Positions 39,861 to 47,746 of a stretch of DNA of 64,000 nt are shown piece after piece. The position numbers were made by a program, and so were the translations under genes. Numbering within the stretch: the first letter of the stretch is position 1; each line of letters opens with the position of its first letter. The DNA is from Asticcacaulis sp. AC466 (GTDB taxonomy: Bacteria; Pseudomonadota; Alphaproteobacteria; Caulobacterales; Caulobacteraceae). The notes under the pieces were generated by a model that was not told the DNA's origin, searched no databases, and saw only the letters and a list, made by a program, of their open reading frames with translations. The stretch spans positions 1-64,000 of the forward strand of contig NZ_AWGE01000019.1 of NCBI RefSeq assembly GCF_000495815.1, written 5' to 3'.

Positions 39861-41782
39861 TGTTTGGTGCATTGGGTTCCAGCGGTTCAGGTGGCGGCCG
39901 TCGCTTAAACCTGTCGCCGCGACTAGTGAGCGCCACGGCGACGGCCAACGCCACACGTTTGACCGCGTCCGGCATTCCCGGCACGCTAACCTATTCTAAG
40001 ATGTCCGGCAGCACGAACGTCACCGTCAGTTCATCAGGTCAGGTGTCGCTAGGCTCTGCCTTGGGGCCGGGCGGGACAGCAAGCTTTGTTGCTCGCGTAC
40101 AAAATACCGCCGGTGTCGCCATGGAAGACAGCTTCACATTGACCGGCCTCCTGGCAACCCTGACCTTAAGCGGCACCGCTCTCAGTACCACGGCACCGCC
40201 TGGCACCGTCATTGGTGCGATCGGCAACGCCGCAGCGGGTTCGACGTTCAGCATTGTCCCGCCCGATGGCCGTGTGGCGATATCGGGTAGCAATCTCATA
40301 GTGGGCCTGACACCCGCGTCGGTGGGTAGCTTCGATGTCACCGTGCGTGAGACGCCGACGGCAGGTAGTCCGAAAGATACGACCTTCACGCTTACCGCAG
40401 CCGATGCTGTATCCGTGAATATCCCAAACGATTTGTTGATCGTCGTGTCATTCGCCAAGCCAGTTGGCGCGACAAAGCCGTGCCTCCAAATTATGCGAAC
40501 CTCGGATAGTGCCACTGTGGATATTGGCTATGCCGCCAACGGATACATGGACGTTGCGGCCATAAATGCCGTTTTGGGATCCGGGACGTGGCGGTACTCA
40601 AAGTTCTACAACCATGGAACGCTCGCTGAAGATATTCCCATTCCCGCAGGGGCAATCTATTCGCAAATCACGAGCGACTATTTCGGCTTCCCGGCGCTGT
40701 CGATGAGCGGTCTGGCGGCCGGAATTCCTCTGCCATCATCCTTGTCTCTGAATAACAAGCTCTTCACCGTCATCATGGTTCACTCGACGCAGACGACAGG
40801 GTCGGGCGCTGCGTATTTCCAACTGGGCACCGCGACGAACCCCCGTCCAACGCTCTACTGTGAGCAAAACAAGGGCATGATGTTGTTCGCGGGCGACGGA
40901 TCAACAAATTTGACCACGCCTATTCAATCGCGCACCGTCGTCACAGCCATGGTGTCGAATGCGGCAAACATGACCATTCACCAAAATGATACGACCGAAA
41001 CTCGCGCGGCGGGTACGGCGGGAACGATCAGCGGCGGATGGATAGGTAATACGGATCTCGCGCCTTTTCCAAACAAGGGCGACTTGATGTTCTTTGGCAT
41101 CGCGGCGGCCGATAAGACCGCAGCCTTACCCGCGATCAAATCCGATCTCTACACGGCCTTTAAGGTGGTGCGTCCAACGGATTTCAACCTCATCCACATT
41201 GGAGACAGTCTGGGGGCAGGGAGCGGTTCAACCTACGGGATGAACACGTCGCGGCAAATGCAAAAGCAGCTCATCAAGCAAACCAACGTCGTGAACAATT
41301 GTAACCCCGGCCAAAGCCTGGAAACCATTTATGCTGCCCGCGCGCTCGCTATTCCGCCCGCTCGCCGGATAGGGCAGAAAAATGCCATTGTTCAAATGGC
41401 CATGAGTAACAGCTATAAAAGTGGCGCGCAGGCGCAAACTCTATACGACAATACTTTCATTCCGCTCGTTCAGTACGCGTTTGCAAATGGCATTGATGCT
41501 TACTTTGTGTACACGGTTCCGCCTCGCAGCGACTACACGGCCGCGCAGGAAACCCAGCGTCTCATTGGGAATGATCTGCTCATAAACGGCGCGGCCACTT
41601 ACGGTTACAAGGTCATCAATATCTGTGCTGACCCGGCGTTCGATGCGCAACCAAGCTATACCGCCGACGCAACCAATCTCAGTATTTATTCTGGTGACGG
41701 CATACACCCGATCAACGCGGGTTACTTGATCCATGCCAGTTACGGGATGACGATTGTCAATCCGTGGTTGGCTGCTGCATAA
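39860..41782 (+). CDS. Tail spike with C-terminal SGNH/GDSL esterase domain
   Basis: A 640-residue protein from the ATG at 39860. The N-terminus is Gly/Ser-rich, followed by Ig-like beta repeats (to about 180) and a beta-sandwich region (about 200-420). The C-terminal 200 residues form an SGNH hydrolase: block I LIHIGDSLGAGSGS with the nucleophilic Ser, a later Asn-containing MAMSNSYKSG block, and block V SGDGIHPINAGY with Asp and His. Phage enzymes of this class remove acetyl groups from capsular or exopolysaccharide. It probably prepares the host surface for adsorption. Confidence 0.82.
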   Translation: MFGALGSSGSGGGRRLNLSPRLVSATATANATRLTASGIPGTLTYSKMSGSTNVTVSSSGQVSLGSALGPGGTASFVARVQNTAGVAMEDSFTLTGLLATLTLSGTALSTTAPPGTVIGAIGNAAAGSTFSIVPPDGRVAISGSNLIVGLTPASVGSFDVTVRETPTAGSPKDTTFTLTAADAVSVNIPNDLLIVVSFAKPVGATKPCLQIMRTSDSATVDIGYAANGYMDVAAINAVLGSGTWRYSKFYNHGTLAEDIPIPAGAIYSQITSDYFGFPALSMSGLAAGIPLPSSLSLNNKLFTVIMVHSTQTTGSGAAYFQLGTATNPRPTLYCEQNKGMMLFAGDGSTNLTTPIQSRTVVTAMVSNAANMTIHQNDTTETRAAGTAGTISGGWIGNTDLAPFPNKGDLMFFGIAAADKTAALPAIKSDLYTAFKVVRPTDFNLIHIGDSLGAGSGSTYGMNTSRQMQKQLIKQTNVVNNCNPGQSLETIYAARALAIPPARRIGQKNAIVQMAMSNSYKSGAQAQTLYDNTFIPLVQYAFANGIDAYFVYTVPPRSDYTAAQETQRLIGNDLLINGAATYGYKVINICADPAFDAQPSYTADATNLSIYSGDGIHPINAGYLIHASYGMTIVNPWLAAA

Positions 41783-41789
41783 CTGCGCA

Positions 41790-41829
41790 CATGACGCCCT
41801 GATTGAGTAGAATCAATCTATGCGTCATG
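41790..41829 (+). promoter_or_regulatory. Nested RNA stem-loop ahead of the DUF3800 gene
   Basis: An 8-bp outer stem (CATGACGC 41790-41797 with GCGTCATG 41822-41829), a symmetric 3x3 internal loop (CCT/TAT) and a 6-bp inner stem (GATTGA 41801-41806 with TCAATC 41813-41818) enclose a six-base loop. It lies 29 bases before the preferred start. Conserved 'DUF3800 RNA motifs' near such genes have been described from comparative genomics; whether this is one of them is untested. Confidence 0.65.
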
Positions 41830-41858
41830 CTTCGGGTTGCTTCGTGGTGGTGGGCCAA

Positions 41859-42674
41859 ATGCGTCTTATTTTTATGGATGAAGCGGGGACGTCTCAACAA
41901 GAGCCGGTCACCGTCGTCGTAGGCATTATAGCTAATGCTGACTTGCATGTGACTCCCGCTGAAGCCTTAGTGGCTGAGGCAATTGGCGCAGTGCCGGCCG
42001 ATCTGGCCGAAGGCTTCGTTTTTCATGCGAAAACGGTCTTTGGTAGCAGGCGTTACCAAGACGCATGGGCTATGCATGATCGACTTCAGCTATTAAAGAG
42101 GATGATGTCGATACCGCGTCGTATCGGAATGGCCGTGGCTGTTTCGGCGGCGTGGCGAGATGCGGCTGTACATGTCGCTGAAGCGGCCGCTTCTACGGGT
42201 ATGTCCAATGAACAGTTCCAACATTATTTAGCATTTCTCGATTGTCTATCCATAGCTGATCGAAATATCCGACAATACGCAGAGCACAATGAACTCGCGG
42301 CGGTAATTGCTGAAGACGTTCCTGAAATGAGGAAATATCTCAAGCTGACAGCGAGGATCAGAAGAGATCATCCATCTTATTTTAAACCTGAGCATCTCAG
42401 ATGGACGGCAGAGGATGAGGCATTGGGGTACCTAAATCAAAGCGGTGACATGCGCATCACACGAATAAGGCCCGCTGTGCAATTCGTAGGAAAGGCGGAT
42501 GATCCACTGGTCCAAGTGGCTGATGCCGTTGCCTTTGGATTTAGACGATATTTTGCAAGACAGAAGTTCGGTGAAGACTTCGTTCGGGAAATAATCGGAA
42601 ATGTGGATCAAGTTAGAGATTTTGGATCCCCAAGTAGTACGGGCTGTTTTTGGCCAATCCCCAATCCTTCCTAA
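41859..42674 (+). CDS. DUF3800 domain protein
   Basis: A 271-residue protein of unknown activity. DUF3800 hallmarks are the start MRLIFMDEAGTS (RNase H-like Asp in the first strand), FHAKTVFGSRRYQDAW near 60 and the C-terminal PLVQVADAVAFGFRRYF. The ATG at 41859 places the acidic strand at the N-terminus as usual; an ATG at 41820 would run through the hairpin. It is less GC-rich than the tail genes and sits between tail and lysis modules, the usual place for acquired cargo. Defence or toxin-like roles are suspected for the family, not shown. Confidence 0.85.
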   Translation: MRLIFMDEAGTSQQEPVTVVVGIIANADLHVTPAEALVAEAIGAVPADLAEGFVFHAKTVFGSRRYQDAWAMHDRLQLLKRMMSIPRRIGMAVAVSAAWRDAAVHVAEAAASTGMSNEQFQHYLAFLDCLSIADRNIRQYAEHNELAAVIAEDVPEMRKYLKLTARIRRDHPSYFKPEHLRWTAEDEALGYLNQSGDMRITRIRPAVQFVGKADDPLVQVADAVAFGFRRYFARQKFGEDFVREIIGNVDQVRDFGSPSSTGCFWPIPNPS

Positions 42675-42818
42675 TGTTGAGGAAAGAAGGCGAGGCGACG
42701 GGCCAGTTTAGTCGAAAGCGCAACGATAAAAACTACATGATACGTTGTAGCGGAGACATTTTGATCTCTTTCCTGCCGCCCTTCACCGGGCGGCTTTTTT
42801 CATGGCCGGAAACTTCTC

Positions 42819-43103
42819 ATGAACCGCACATATGACACCCTCGACGCCATTGTGGTCATCGGCGCGATGCTGATCATCGGTGGCGGCGTCGGATCGCTAA
42901 TATTCTTCGATCCGCCGCAAAACAATCTGCCTATCATCGCGAGTCTGTTGGGCACGCTCCTAGGAACCATCGTCGGCGGATACGCCGGTTTCCGGTGGGG
43001 GGCGTCACAAGGCCAGAACAACCGCCAGGCGCCGGGCACGGCAACCATGTCTGTGCAAGCGACTGTTGAAACCCCGAAAACTGAAGAGGAAATCCAGCCA
43101 TGA
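42819..43103 (+). CDS. Holin candidate, two transmembrane helices
   Basis: A 94-residue protein with hydrophobic helices at about 10-30 (AIVVIGAMLIIGGGVGSLIF) and about 38-58 (LPIIASLLGTLLGTIVGGY) and a polar C-terminal tail. Size, topology and location immediately before the endolysin fit a holin. The endolysin start overlaps its stop (ATGA). No sequence family is claimed. Confidence 0.7.
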   Translation: MNRTYDTLDAIVVIGAMLIIGGGVGSLIFFDPPQNNLPIIASLLGTLLGTIVGGYAGFRWGASQGQNNRQAPGTATMSVQATVETPKTEEEIQP

Positions 43104-43546
43104 TCTGGCCAGCCAAGTATTTTTCGCTCACAGAACTGACGCATTCGGATATTGCCGTCAGGCGGTCGATCAGCAATGTTCCGTCAGCGGCCATTGCCGC
43201 CCGTCTGGCTGATACGGCCGTGCATATGGATTTCGTTCGTACGATCCTCAGCTACCCAATCATAGTATCGAGCGGCTATCGTGGCCCTGACCTTAATAAG
43301 GTGGTCGGCGGCGCGGACACGTCGGCGCACACCCTGGGCTATGCCGTGGATTTCACATGTCCCGGCTACGGCATCCCGCTACATGTTGCGGAGAAGATCC
43401 GCGACAGCGGCGTCAAATTCGATCAGCTCATCTATGAAGGTGCGTGGGTGCATATCTCGTTTGATCCCCGGATACGCCAACAGTGCCTGACGGCGCGGTT
43501 CCGGCCGGGCAAGCCGGTCATGTACGAAAACGGCCTCCATGCTTAG
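43100..43546 (+). CDS. Peptidase M15-type endolysin
   Basis: A 148-residue zinc peptidase predicted to cut peptidoglycan cross-links. It has the M15 signatures VSSGYRGPDLNKVVGG, SAHTLGYAVDF with metal-binding His and Asp, and WVHISFD with the third metal ligand His. Length and gene position (after the holin candidate, before the spanins) fit phage lysis enzymes. There is no signal peptide, so it needs the holin for release. Confidence 0.92.
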   Translation: MIWPAKYFSLTELTHSDIAVRRSISNVPSAAIAARLADTAVHMDFVRTILSYPIIVSSGYRGPDLNKVVGGADTSAHTLGYAVDFTCPGYGIPLHVAEKIRDSGVKFDQLIYEGAWVHISFDPRIRQQCLTARFRPGKPVMYENGLHA

Positions 43547-43934
43547 CGCGCTCAAGATCGGCGCGGCCGTTGCGATTTTGGCGGGCACCTACGCCGCGAC
43601 CTATGCCTTCGGGCGTCATGATGGCCAATCGATCGAAATTGCCGCGCACGCCAGGGAAGAACAGGCGGCGGAATCCGTCCGCGCCGAAAAGCAGGCCGAA
43701 ATTAATTTACTCACAGCGGATGCGGCGGCTTCCGAACAAAAGCGGCAAGGCGCCGTGAAGGAAATCTATCATGAAAAAGAGCGTGTCATACAGGCTGATC
43801 CGCTGGTCTATTCTGCCCGTTGCGTTGACGCTGACGGGGTGCGGCTCCTCACCCGTGCGACCGCAATCGCCAATGGTCAATCCAGCCCTGCTGGTGACGC
43901 CGCCGCTTCTGCCGGGGCCCCAGACCGGCCCTGA
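43539..43934 (+). CDS. Inner-membrane spanin (Rz-like)
   Basis: A 131-residue protein with an N-terminal membrane anchor (about 5-25, LKIGAAVAILAGTYAATYAF) and a long Ala/Glu/Lys coiled coil (about 30-90), the classical i-spanin layout. It overlaps the endolysin gene, and the o-spanin gene starts inside it in another frame. The pair should fuse inner and outer membranes at the final lysis step. Confidence 0.85.
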   Translation: MLSALKIGAAVAILAGTYAATYAFGRHDGQSIEIAAHAREEQAAESVRAEKQAEINLLTADAAASEQKRQGAVKEIYHEKERVIQADPLVYSARCVDADGVRLLTRATAIANGQSSPAGDAAASAGAPDRP

Positions 43935-44061
43935 CGGTACGCAGGCCGGTGCGCAATGCCTAGCCAGCCAGATAGACATCCTCGACATCGCAGGGCAAAT
44001 CCGGGCGCGGTTTATCGATCTGCAAGGACAGGTAAAGGTCACCCAAGGGGACGTGAAATAA
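43771..44061 (+). CDS. Outer-membrane lipoprotein spanin (Rz1-like), nested
   Basis: A 96-residue protein nested in the i-spanin gene and extending past it. The lipoprotein signal ends in LTLTGCGSS (lipid-modified Cys near 24), followed by a proline-rich segment (SPVRPQSPMVNPALL), as is typical for Rz1. It overlaps the following gene by one base (TAATG). Confidence 0.85.
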   Translation: MKKSVSYRLIRWSILPVALTLTGCGSSPVRPQSPMVNPALLVTPPLLPGPQTGPDGTQAGAQCLASQIDILDIAGQIRARFIDLQGQVKVTQGDVK

Positions 44062-44462
44062 TGTCGGAAAGTGTCCTCAAGCCAGTATCGGAACAGGCAT
44101 TGCGTCAAAGTGAGATCGTGGCCATGCGTACCCTCTCCGCCCATATTGAACAGTTGGGGGAGCAAATTTCGAGCTTGGTCGCGGACATGAAAGAGGTTCG
44201 GGACAAGGTCATCACATTCGAAGCCGTGAAATTTGAGGCCCAGCTTGCAAAGATGGAGGTTGAATTCAAGCAAGCCTTAATGGATGTAAAAGCCGAAGTT
44301 CGACGCGAGCTGGATGTGATTCATGCAAGCAACAAAACGCGCGAAGAACGCTTGCGAGCGGTAGAAATCGCCGCTGGGCGGTTCGGCCTTGTGCTTGCGG
44401 CCTTCGGCACGATCGGGGGTGCCGTCTGCGGTGTGCTGGCAATGAAGGTTTTTGGCGGCTAA
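44061..44462 (+). CDS. Membrane-anchored coiled-coil protein, XhlA-like
   Basis: A 133-residue protein with a helical coiled-coil body (LSAHIEQLGEQISSLVADMK) and a C-terminal membrane helix (LVLAAFGTIGGAVCGVLAMK). The topology recalls XhlA-type lysis proteins, although assignment is by layout only. As last gene of the lysis cassette it may act as an accessory holin or lysis regulator. Confidence 0.65.
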   Translation: MSESVLKPVSEQALRQSEIVAMRTLSAHIEQLGEQISSLVADMKEVRDKVITFEAVKFEAQLAKMEVEFKQALMDVKAEVRRELDVIHASNKTREERLRAVEIAAGRFGLVLAAFGTIGGAVCGVLAMKVFGG

Positions 44463-44533
44463 TTAACTGTTAACTAGGTTCAGCGGAGATTAACTTGACC
44501 GTTTTACCCGGTGCGGATTATCGTGTCGGCGTG

Positions 44534-44557
44534 AAAAGGGCGACGTTACCGCCGCCC
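44534..44557 (-). terminator. Intrinsic terminator for the small minus-strand peptide gene
   Basis: On the minus strand GGGCGGCG-GTAA-CGTCGCCC forms an 8-bp stem with a GTAA loop, followed by TTTT. It lies seven bases beyond the stop of the 36-residue peptide gene and defines a very short transcript. Confidence 0.75.
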
Positions 44558-44563
44558 TCCCAC

Positions 44564-44674
44564 TCAGGTAGACTTATCTGGTCGGCGCAGTTTGATGATC
44601 AGGACCTCGACAATCAAGATCACCAACTGCGTCGAAAGATAGATGTCGCCGAAGTGTTCAACATGAATGTTCAT
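44564..44674 (-). CDS. Small hydrophobic peptide, possible toxin or exclusion peptide
   Basis: A 36-residue peptide: polar start MNIHVEHFGDIYLS, a hydrophobic helix TQLVILIVEVLII and a basic end KLRRPDKST. GAAAGGTGAAAGC precedes the ATG and a terminator follows the stop, making a stand-alone minus-strand unit against the late operon. Small membrane peptides of this form include type I toxins and superinfection-exclusion peptides; no antisense RNA has been identified, so function is open. Confidence 0.5.
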   Translation of the reverse strand: MNIHVEHFGDIYLSTQLVILIVEVLIIKLRRPDKST

Positions 44675-44746
44675 GCTTTCACCTTTCGGTTGGCATAGGC
44701 AAGATTGCCGACAGCCAAAACATATCACCACAGTTCGTGGTTAATG

Positions 44747-44766
44747 ATAGATAAATGTCTATCTAT
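44747..44766. promoter_or_regulatory. Inverted repeat upstream of the peptide gene
   Basis: ATAGATA-AATGTC-TATCTAT is a perfect 7-bp dyad about 75 bases upstream of the minus-strand peptide start, in AT-rich DNA. It may be a protein-binding site. The remaining sequence from 44767 to 45033 shows no credible gene. Confidence 0.4.
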
Positions 44767-45033
44767 AGTACGTCTTTTTCCGATTTTTTTTGCTATATAA
44801 CCCTCCTGAGTAGAATGCAGGTGTTTCCAGATAACATATGCATTTTTGACCTACAGCCGAAAAGGTTAACGGGAACAAATTGTGATGGGGTTGCAGGGTT
44901 TGATCTCGCCCGTGAGACGAGTCTACTCGTGTCTTAATGCGACGCGGACCAGTGAGGGTTGTCCGACTTGATGTTTAGGGCGGAGATACTTCGGCACCGT
45001 CACCCTCTCCGGGATTAACCGCGTTTTTGTGGC

Positions 45034-45579
45034 TTAAATTACGATCTCACGGATATGGCCATTCGGCATCGTGCCATGAAGTGATATGCCCGGCGCGCGA
45101 TCTGTCACGATCACGGGCACAGCGGTGGGATCAAGAAACGGCCCGGCTGGATACCGAAGCTTGACGACGATGTTCGGCGTGACGGTGGGAATGGGCAGTT
45201 TGCGGTTTACAAACTCGCCGTCCCTGTTCCGACGCAGTTCGCATGACACCTTATTGAGCGAACAAAATTCAAGATATCTTTGAGGCGTAAACGTCAGTCT
45301 CCAGTCTGTCAGCCGGTCGCGGACGGCCTGAACGTACCCGTAATCTAGCCGGTCTTCGAGCGGGGCTTCCGGCAGGCTACCGCCGCCCGGCATGGAAACA
45401 TATTGCGACCCGCCGCACCGGCGCGGACATTTGAGGACGTGTTGCAGGTCGCCCAGGTACAGGTCGGAATAGGGCATCCGCAGCAACTCGCGGACCTGAT
45501 ACATGCGCGTCACGCGGCAACGCCTGCACGTCACTTCGAAGGTGGTCAACCAGTCCATTTCATCGATACGAAAGCTCAT
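45034..45579 (-). CDS. Phage hypothetical protein with zinc-ribbon-like N-terminus
   Basis: A 181-residue protein. Residues near 15-60 contain two Cys pairs, CRRCRV and CPRRCGG, framing MPYSDLYLGDLQHVLK, which suggests a zinc-binding fold. The C-terminal half is predicted beta. It is transcribed divergently from the SRAP gene and its start lies next to the LexA-type site at 45602, so SOS control may apply to both. No family recognised. Confidence 0.65.
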   Translation of the reverse strand: MSFRIDEMDWLTTFEVTCRRCRVTRMYQVRELLRMPYSDLYLGDLQHVLKCPRRCGGSQYVSMPGGGSLPEAPLEDRLDYGYVQAVRDRLTDWRLTFTPQRYLEFCSLNKVSCELRRNRDGEFVNRKLPIPTVTPNIVVKLRYPAGPFLDPTAVPVIVTDRAPGISLHGTMPNGHIREIVI

Positions 45580-45593
45580 AGCGGATACTCGGG

Positions 45594-45622
45594 TTGACAG
45601 TGTTCTTAATTTGTTCTCATTG
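45594..45622 (+). promoter_or_regulatory. LexA-controlled promoter
   Basis: TTGACA (45594-45599) is followed by GTTCTTAATTTGTTC (45602-45616), an exact alphaproteobacterial LexA box GTTC-N7-GTTC, lying in the promoter spacer. A -10-like CATTGT follows around 45618-45623. The site drives the SRAP gene 59 bases downstream, a typical SOS target. Confidence 0.8.
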
Positions 45623-45674
45623 TCGATGAGGAGTCAAGAGGGTAGTTTTTGACGCCTCACACAGGGAGCCCGCC

Positions 45675-46321
45675 ATGTGCAACGCCTACAATGTGACGAC
45701 AAACGCCCAAGCCATCATCGATATCGTTAAGGGCTGGCGCGCCGCGCGTCGGAAAAGCAATCAAGATATCTTGCCCGGCATCTTTCCGAATTACCGCGCG
45801 CCGATACTACGGTTTGAAGCCGGGGAGTTGTTGCTTGATGACGCGATCTGGGGAATGCCGACGCCTGCCGATAAGCTCGTTACCAAAACCGGCAGGCCAA
45901 TGAGGGCGTCACAAATATTCGCAACACGCAGTATTCACACTGGCGACCGTGGCTTGGTGTCGTTAATCGCTGTTTGGTCCCGTTCACCACCTTCAGCGAG
46001 CCGGACGCGTCGCACAAAAACCATTACTTTGAATTTGTCGATGGTCGTGAGGTCGCCTTTTTTGCGGGCATCTGCGATACGCACTCGCGCCAAATCCGGG
46101 CAAAAGATGAGGGGCCGACCGTTGGGCAGTTCTATGGCTTCCTGACTACGGGGGCCAATAAGGTCGTCTTCCCAATCCACAGCAAAGCAATGCCGGTCAT
46201 CTTAACGGAGCCTGAAGAGTGGGAAACGTGGATGACGGCGGACTGGTCAATCGCGAAGGACCTTCAACGGCCACTGGCGGACGACATGCTGAAATCAACC
46301 CCATTCGGGGAGATAGCGTGA
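45675..46321 (+). pseudogene. SRAP (SOS response-associated peptidase, YedK/HMCES-like), frameshifted
   Basis: The product would covalently trap abasic sites in single-stranded DNA. The N-terminal part begins MCNAYNV, keeping catalytic Cys2, and runs to about 45925. The rest lies in another frame: GVTNIRNTQYSHWRPW, then NRCLVPFTTFSEPD and KAMPVILTEPEEWETWM up to 46321. Joining the frames near 45904-45910 (a net one-base loss) restores an almost normal SRAP of about 215 residues. As it stands the protein is truncated or misread. A sequencing error in the GAGGGC stretch is an alternative. It follows a LexA box. Confidence 0.85.
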
Positions 46322-46513
46322 TTATGTCGCCAGGATCATTCCGGACCAGGGCCAGTATTTGACCTTCTTCCAACCGTTGTTGCTATGGCTAAGGCTCGAC
46401 GAAGAAGCCCTTCGACCGAGCTGTAAAACGGTATCATCACCAGTTTATTTTCAATTGGCTTAAGGTTTCTGTCTTCGTCATTCATTCCGTTGGGCCTTAG
46501 TCATCGAACCATT

Positions 46514-46554
46514 CCCGCCTTCTGGCGGGTTTAACGCGCTGCAACGCGTTAAAC
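46514..46554 (+). promoter_or_regulatory. Two adjoining hairpins upstream of the methylase
   Basis: CCCGCC-TTCT-GGCGGG followed by TTT (46514-46532) looks like a terminator. Its tail begins a second, perfect 10-bp inverted repeat GTTTAACGCG (46529-46538) / CGCGTTAAAC (46545-46554). The two cannot both fold fully, so alternative structures, as in an attenuator, are possible. The rest of the 46322-46666 gap shows no gene. Confidence 0.55.
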
Positions 46555-46666
46555 AGCGAGAAATCCCCTCGCTCGATGTGCTGAAATGCACGTCTGTCAT
46601 CTCAAAACATCGCCGCCGGCCTACGCAGGCCCGGCAATTCTTGTTCCTGATGAGGGGTAATTGTCA

Positions 46667-47518
46667 ATGAAAAGTTCTTCTTTTGTTCTCACCTCGGTTT
46701 CGCCGATAGAGCCGGCTGCAGCGTGGATAGGCGGGAAACGTCACCTAGCGAAACGCATCTGTGCTTTGCTCGCCGCGACGCAACACGCAGCCTATTGCGA
46801 GCCATTTATTGGTATGGGTGGCGTGTTTTTGCGCCGAGCCGTTCGGCCAGCCGTCGAGGTGGTCAACGATATCTCAGGCGACCTGGTCAATTTCTATCGG
46901 GTGGTTCAGCGTCACGACCAGGCGCTGTTTCGTGAACTGCAGTGGCGGCCAGCGATGCGCGCCGAGTTTGACCGCCTGATGGACGCGCGTGACAAGGATT
47001 TAACTGATATCGAACGCGCCGCCCGCTTTATCTATCTGCAGACGCTCGCCTTCGGCGGAAAGGTTGCCGGCAGATCTTTCGGCGTCGACGCAACGGCCGC
47101 GCACAATTTCGACCTGGCGCGCATAAAGCCGCGCCTCGAGCGCCTGCACAACCGGCTGGCCGGCATCGTGATCGAGAACCTGGACTGGCTTAATTTCATA
47201 ACCCGGTACGATCGAGCAGGTACCTTGTTTTATCTGGACCCGCCATATTGGGGCAGCGAAGGCGACTATGGCGATGAGGTCTTTTATCGTGGAGATTTCC
47301 AACGCATGTCGGACAAACTGCAATCGATAGAGGGAAAGTTCCTGTTATCGATCAATGATCGGCCGGAGGTCCGCGAGCTTTTCTCCTGGGCCGATATGAT
47401 TCCGGTATCGACGACCTATTCCATCGGCCAGGCAGATCGGGGCGCGGCCATAGGGGAGCTGCTGATCGGGCGGGGGATCAATCTCGCACCGGCCGCCGCG
47501 CAGCCCACACTCATTTAA
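46667..47518 (+). CDS. D12-class DNA adenine N6-methyltransferase (Dam-like)
   Basis: A 283-residue enzyme from the ATG at 46667, after GAGGGG. It has the D12 order: AAAWIGGKRHLAKRI at the N-terminus, the SAM-binding CEPFIGMGGVFLRRA, NDISGDLVNFYRVV, and the catalytic DPPY in LFYLDPPYWGSEGDYG near residue 190. Target specificity cannot be read. As the last gene before attR it is probably protective or regulatory for phage DNA. It has its own upstream region with hairpins, so it may be expressed in the lysogen. Confidence 0.93.
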   Translation: MKSSSFVLTSVSPIEPAAAWIGGKRHLAKRICALLAATQHAAYCEPFIGMGGVFLRRAVRPAVEVVNDISGDLVNFYRVVQRHDQALFRELQWRPAMRAEFDRLMDARDKDLTDIERAARFIYLQTLAFGGKVAGRSFGVDATAAHNFDLARIKPRLERLHNRLAGIVIENLDWLNFITRYDRAGTLFYLDPPYWGSEGDYGDEVFYRGDFQRMSDKLQSIEGKFLLSINDRPEVRELFSWADMIPVSTTYSIGQADRGAAIGELLIGRGINLAPAAAQPTLI

Positions 47519-47583
47519 GCACAAGCGCTTATTTTATATAGGAGTTCTTGTGCCGTTCCGTTTCGGGGGGTGCACGTGTTGCG

Positions 47584-47597
47584 GGCCCCCGCAACCA
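47584..47597. other. Prophage attachment site attR core
   Basis: GGCCCCCGCAACCA, identical to 3153-3166. The flanking bases make a perfect dyad GTTGCGGG-CC-CCCGCAAC (47578-47595), in line with the symmetric sites of serine integrases. Right of it lies a short spacer and a terminator, the usual downstream sequence of a tRNA gene, so this side is the host's. Confidence 0.75.
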
Positions 47598-47625
47598 AAG
47601 TTATAGAAAATACAACACATTAAAG

Positions 47626-47645
47626 GCCTCCTTCGGGAGGCTTTT
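47626..47645 (+). terminator. Intrinsic terminator, probably of the original tRNA gene
   Basis: GCCTCC-TTCG-GGAGGC followed by TTTT, 28 bases beyond the tRNA-end sequence. In the uninterrupted chromosome it should end the tRNA transcript; now it can end the methylase transcript. Confidence 0.85.
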
Positions 47646-47746
47646 CTGCGTCCGAAATACACCCACAGCAACCCCATAGCTACCACTTGAATCAAAAGCC
47701 GAAAACCTGACGGCGTCGTTGAAAGTCCATTGGGCGATTTATGACT

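Larger units (their letters stand above)
3153..47597. mobile_element. Complete siphovirus-like prophage, about 44.4 kb
   Basis: The element runs from attL to attR and contains every expected module in order: integrase and leftward early genes, repressor switch, replication, NusG-like regulator, terminase, head, tail with tape measure, host-recognition proteins, lysis and methylase. Gene order in head and tail follows lambda-like siphoviruses (small and large terminase, gpW-like, lambda-type portal). The only broken gene seen is an SRAP accessory gene at 45675, so the phage may still be inducible. Confidence 0.85.

Noticed and set aside
44495-44698. 67-codon plus-strand frame after the lysis genes
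   Set aside because: It runs through the minus-strand peptide gene and its terminator; composition is not gene-like and there is no ribosome binding site.
45895-45915. Programmed frameshift in the SRAP gene
   Set aside because: No slippery heptamer is present; GAGGGC is not a standard slip site and SRAP genes are not known to need a shift.
47578-47595. Terminator at the right prophage end
   Set aside because: GTTGCGGG-CC-CCCGCAAC is a good dyad but has only a two-base loop and no T tract; it fits better as the recombinase site.
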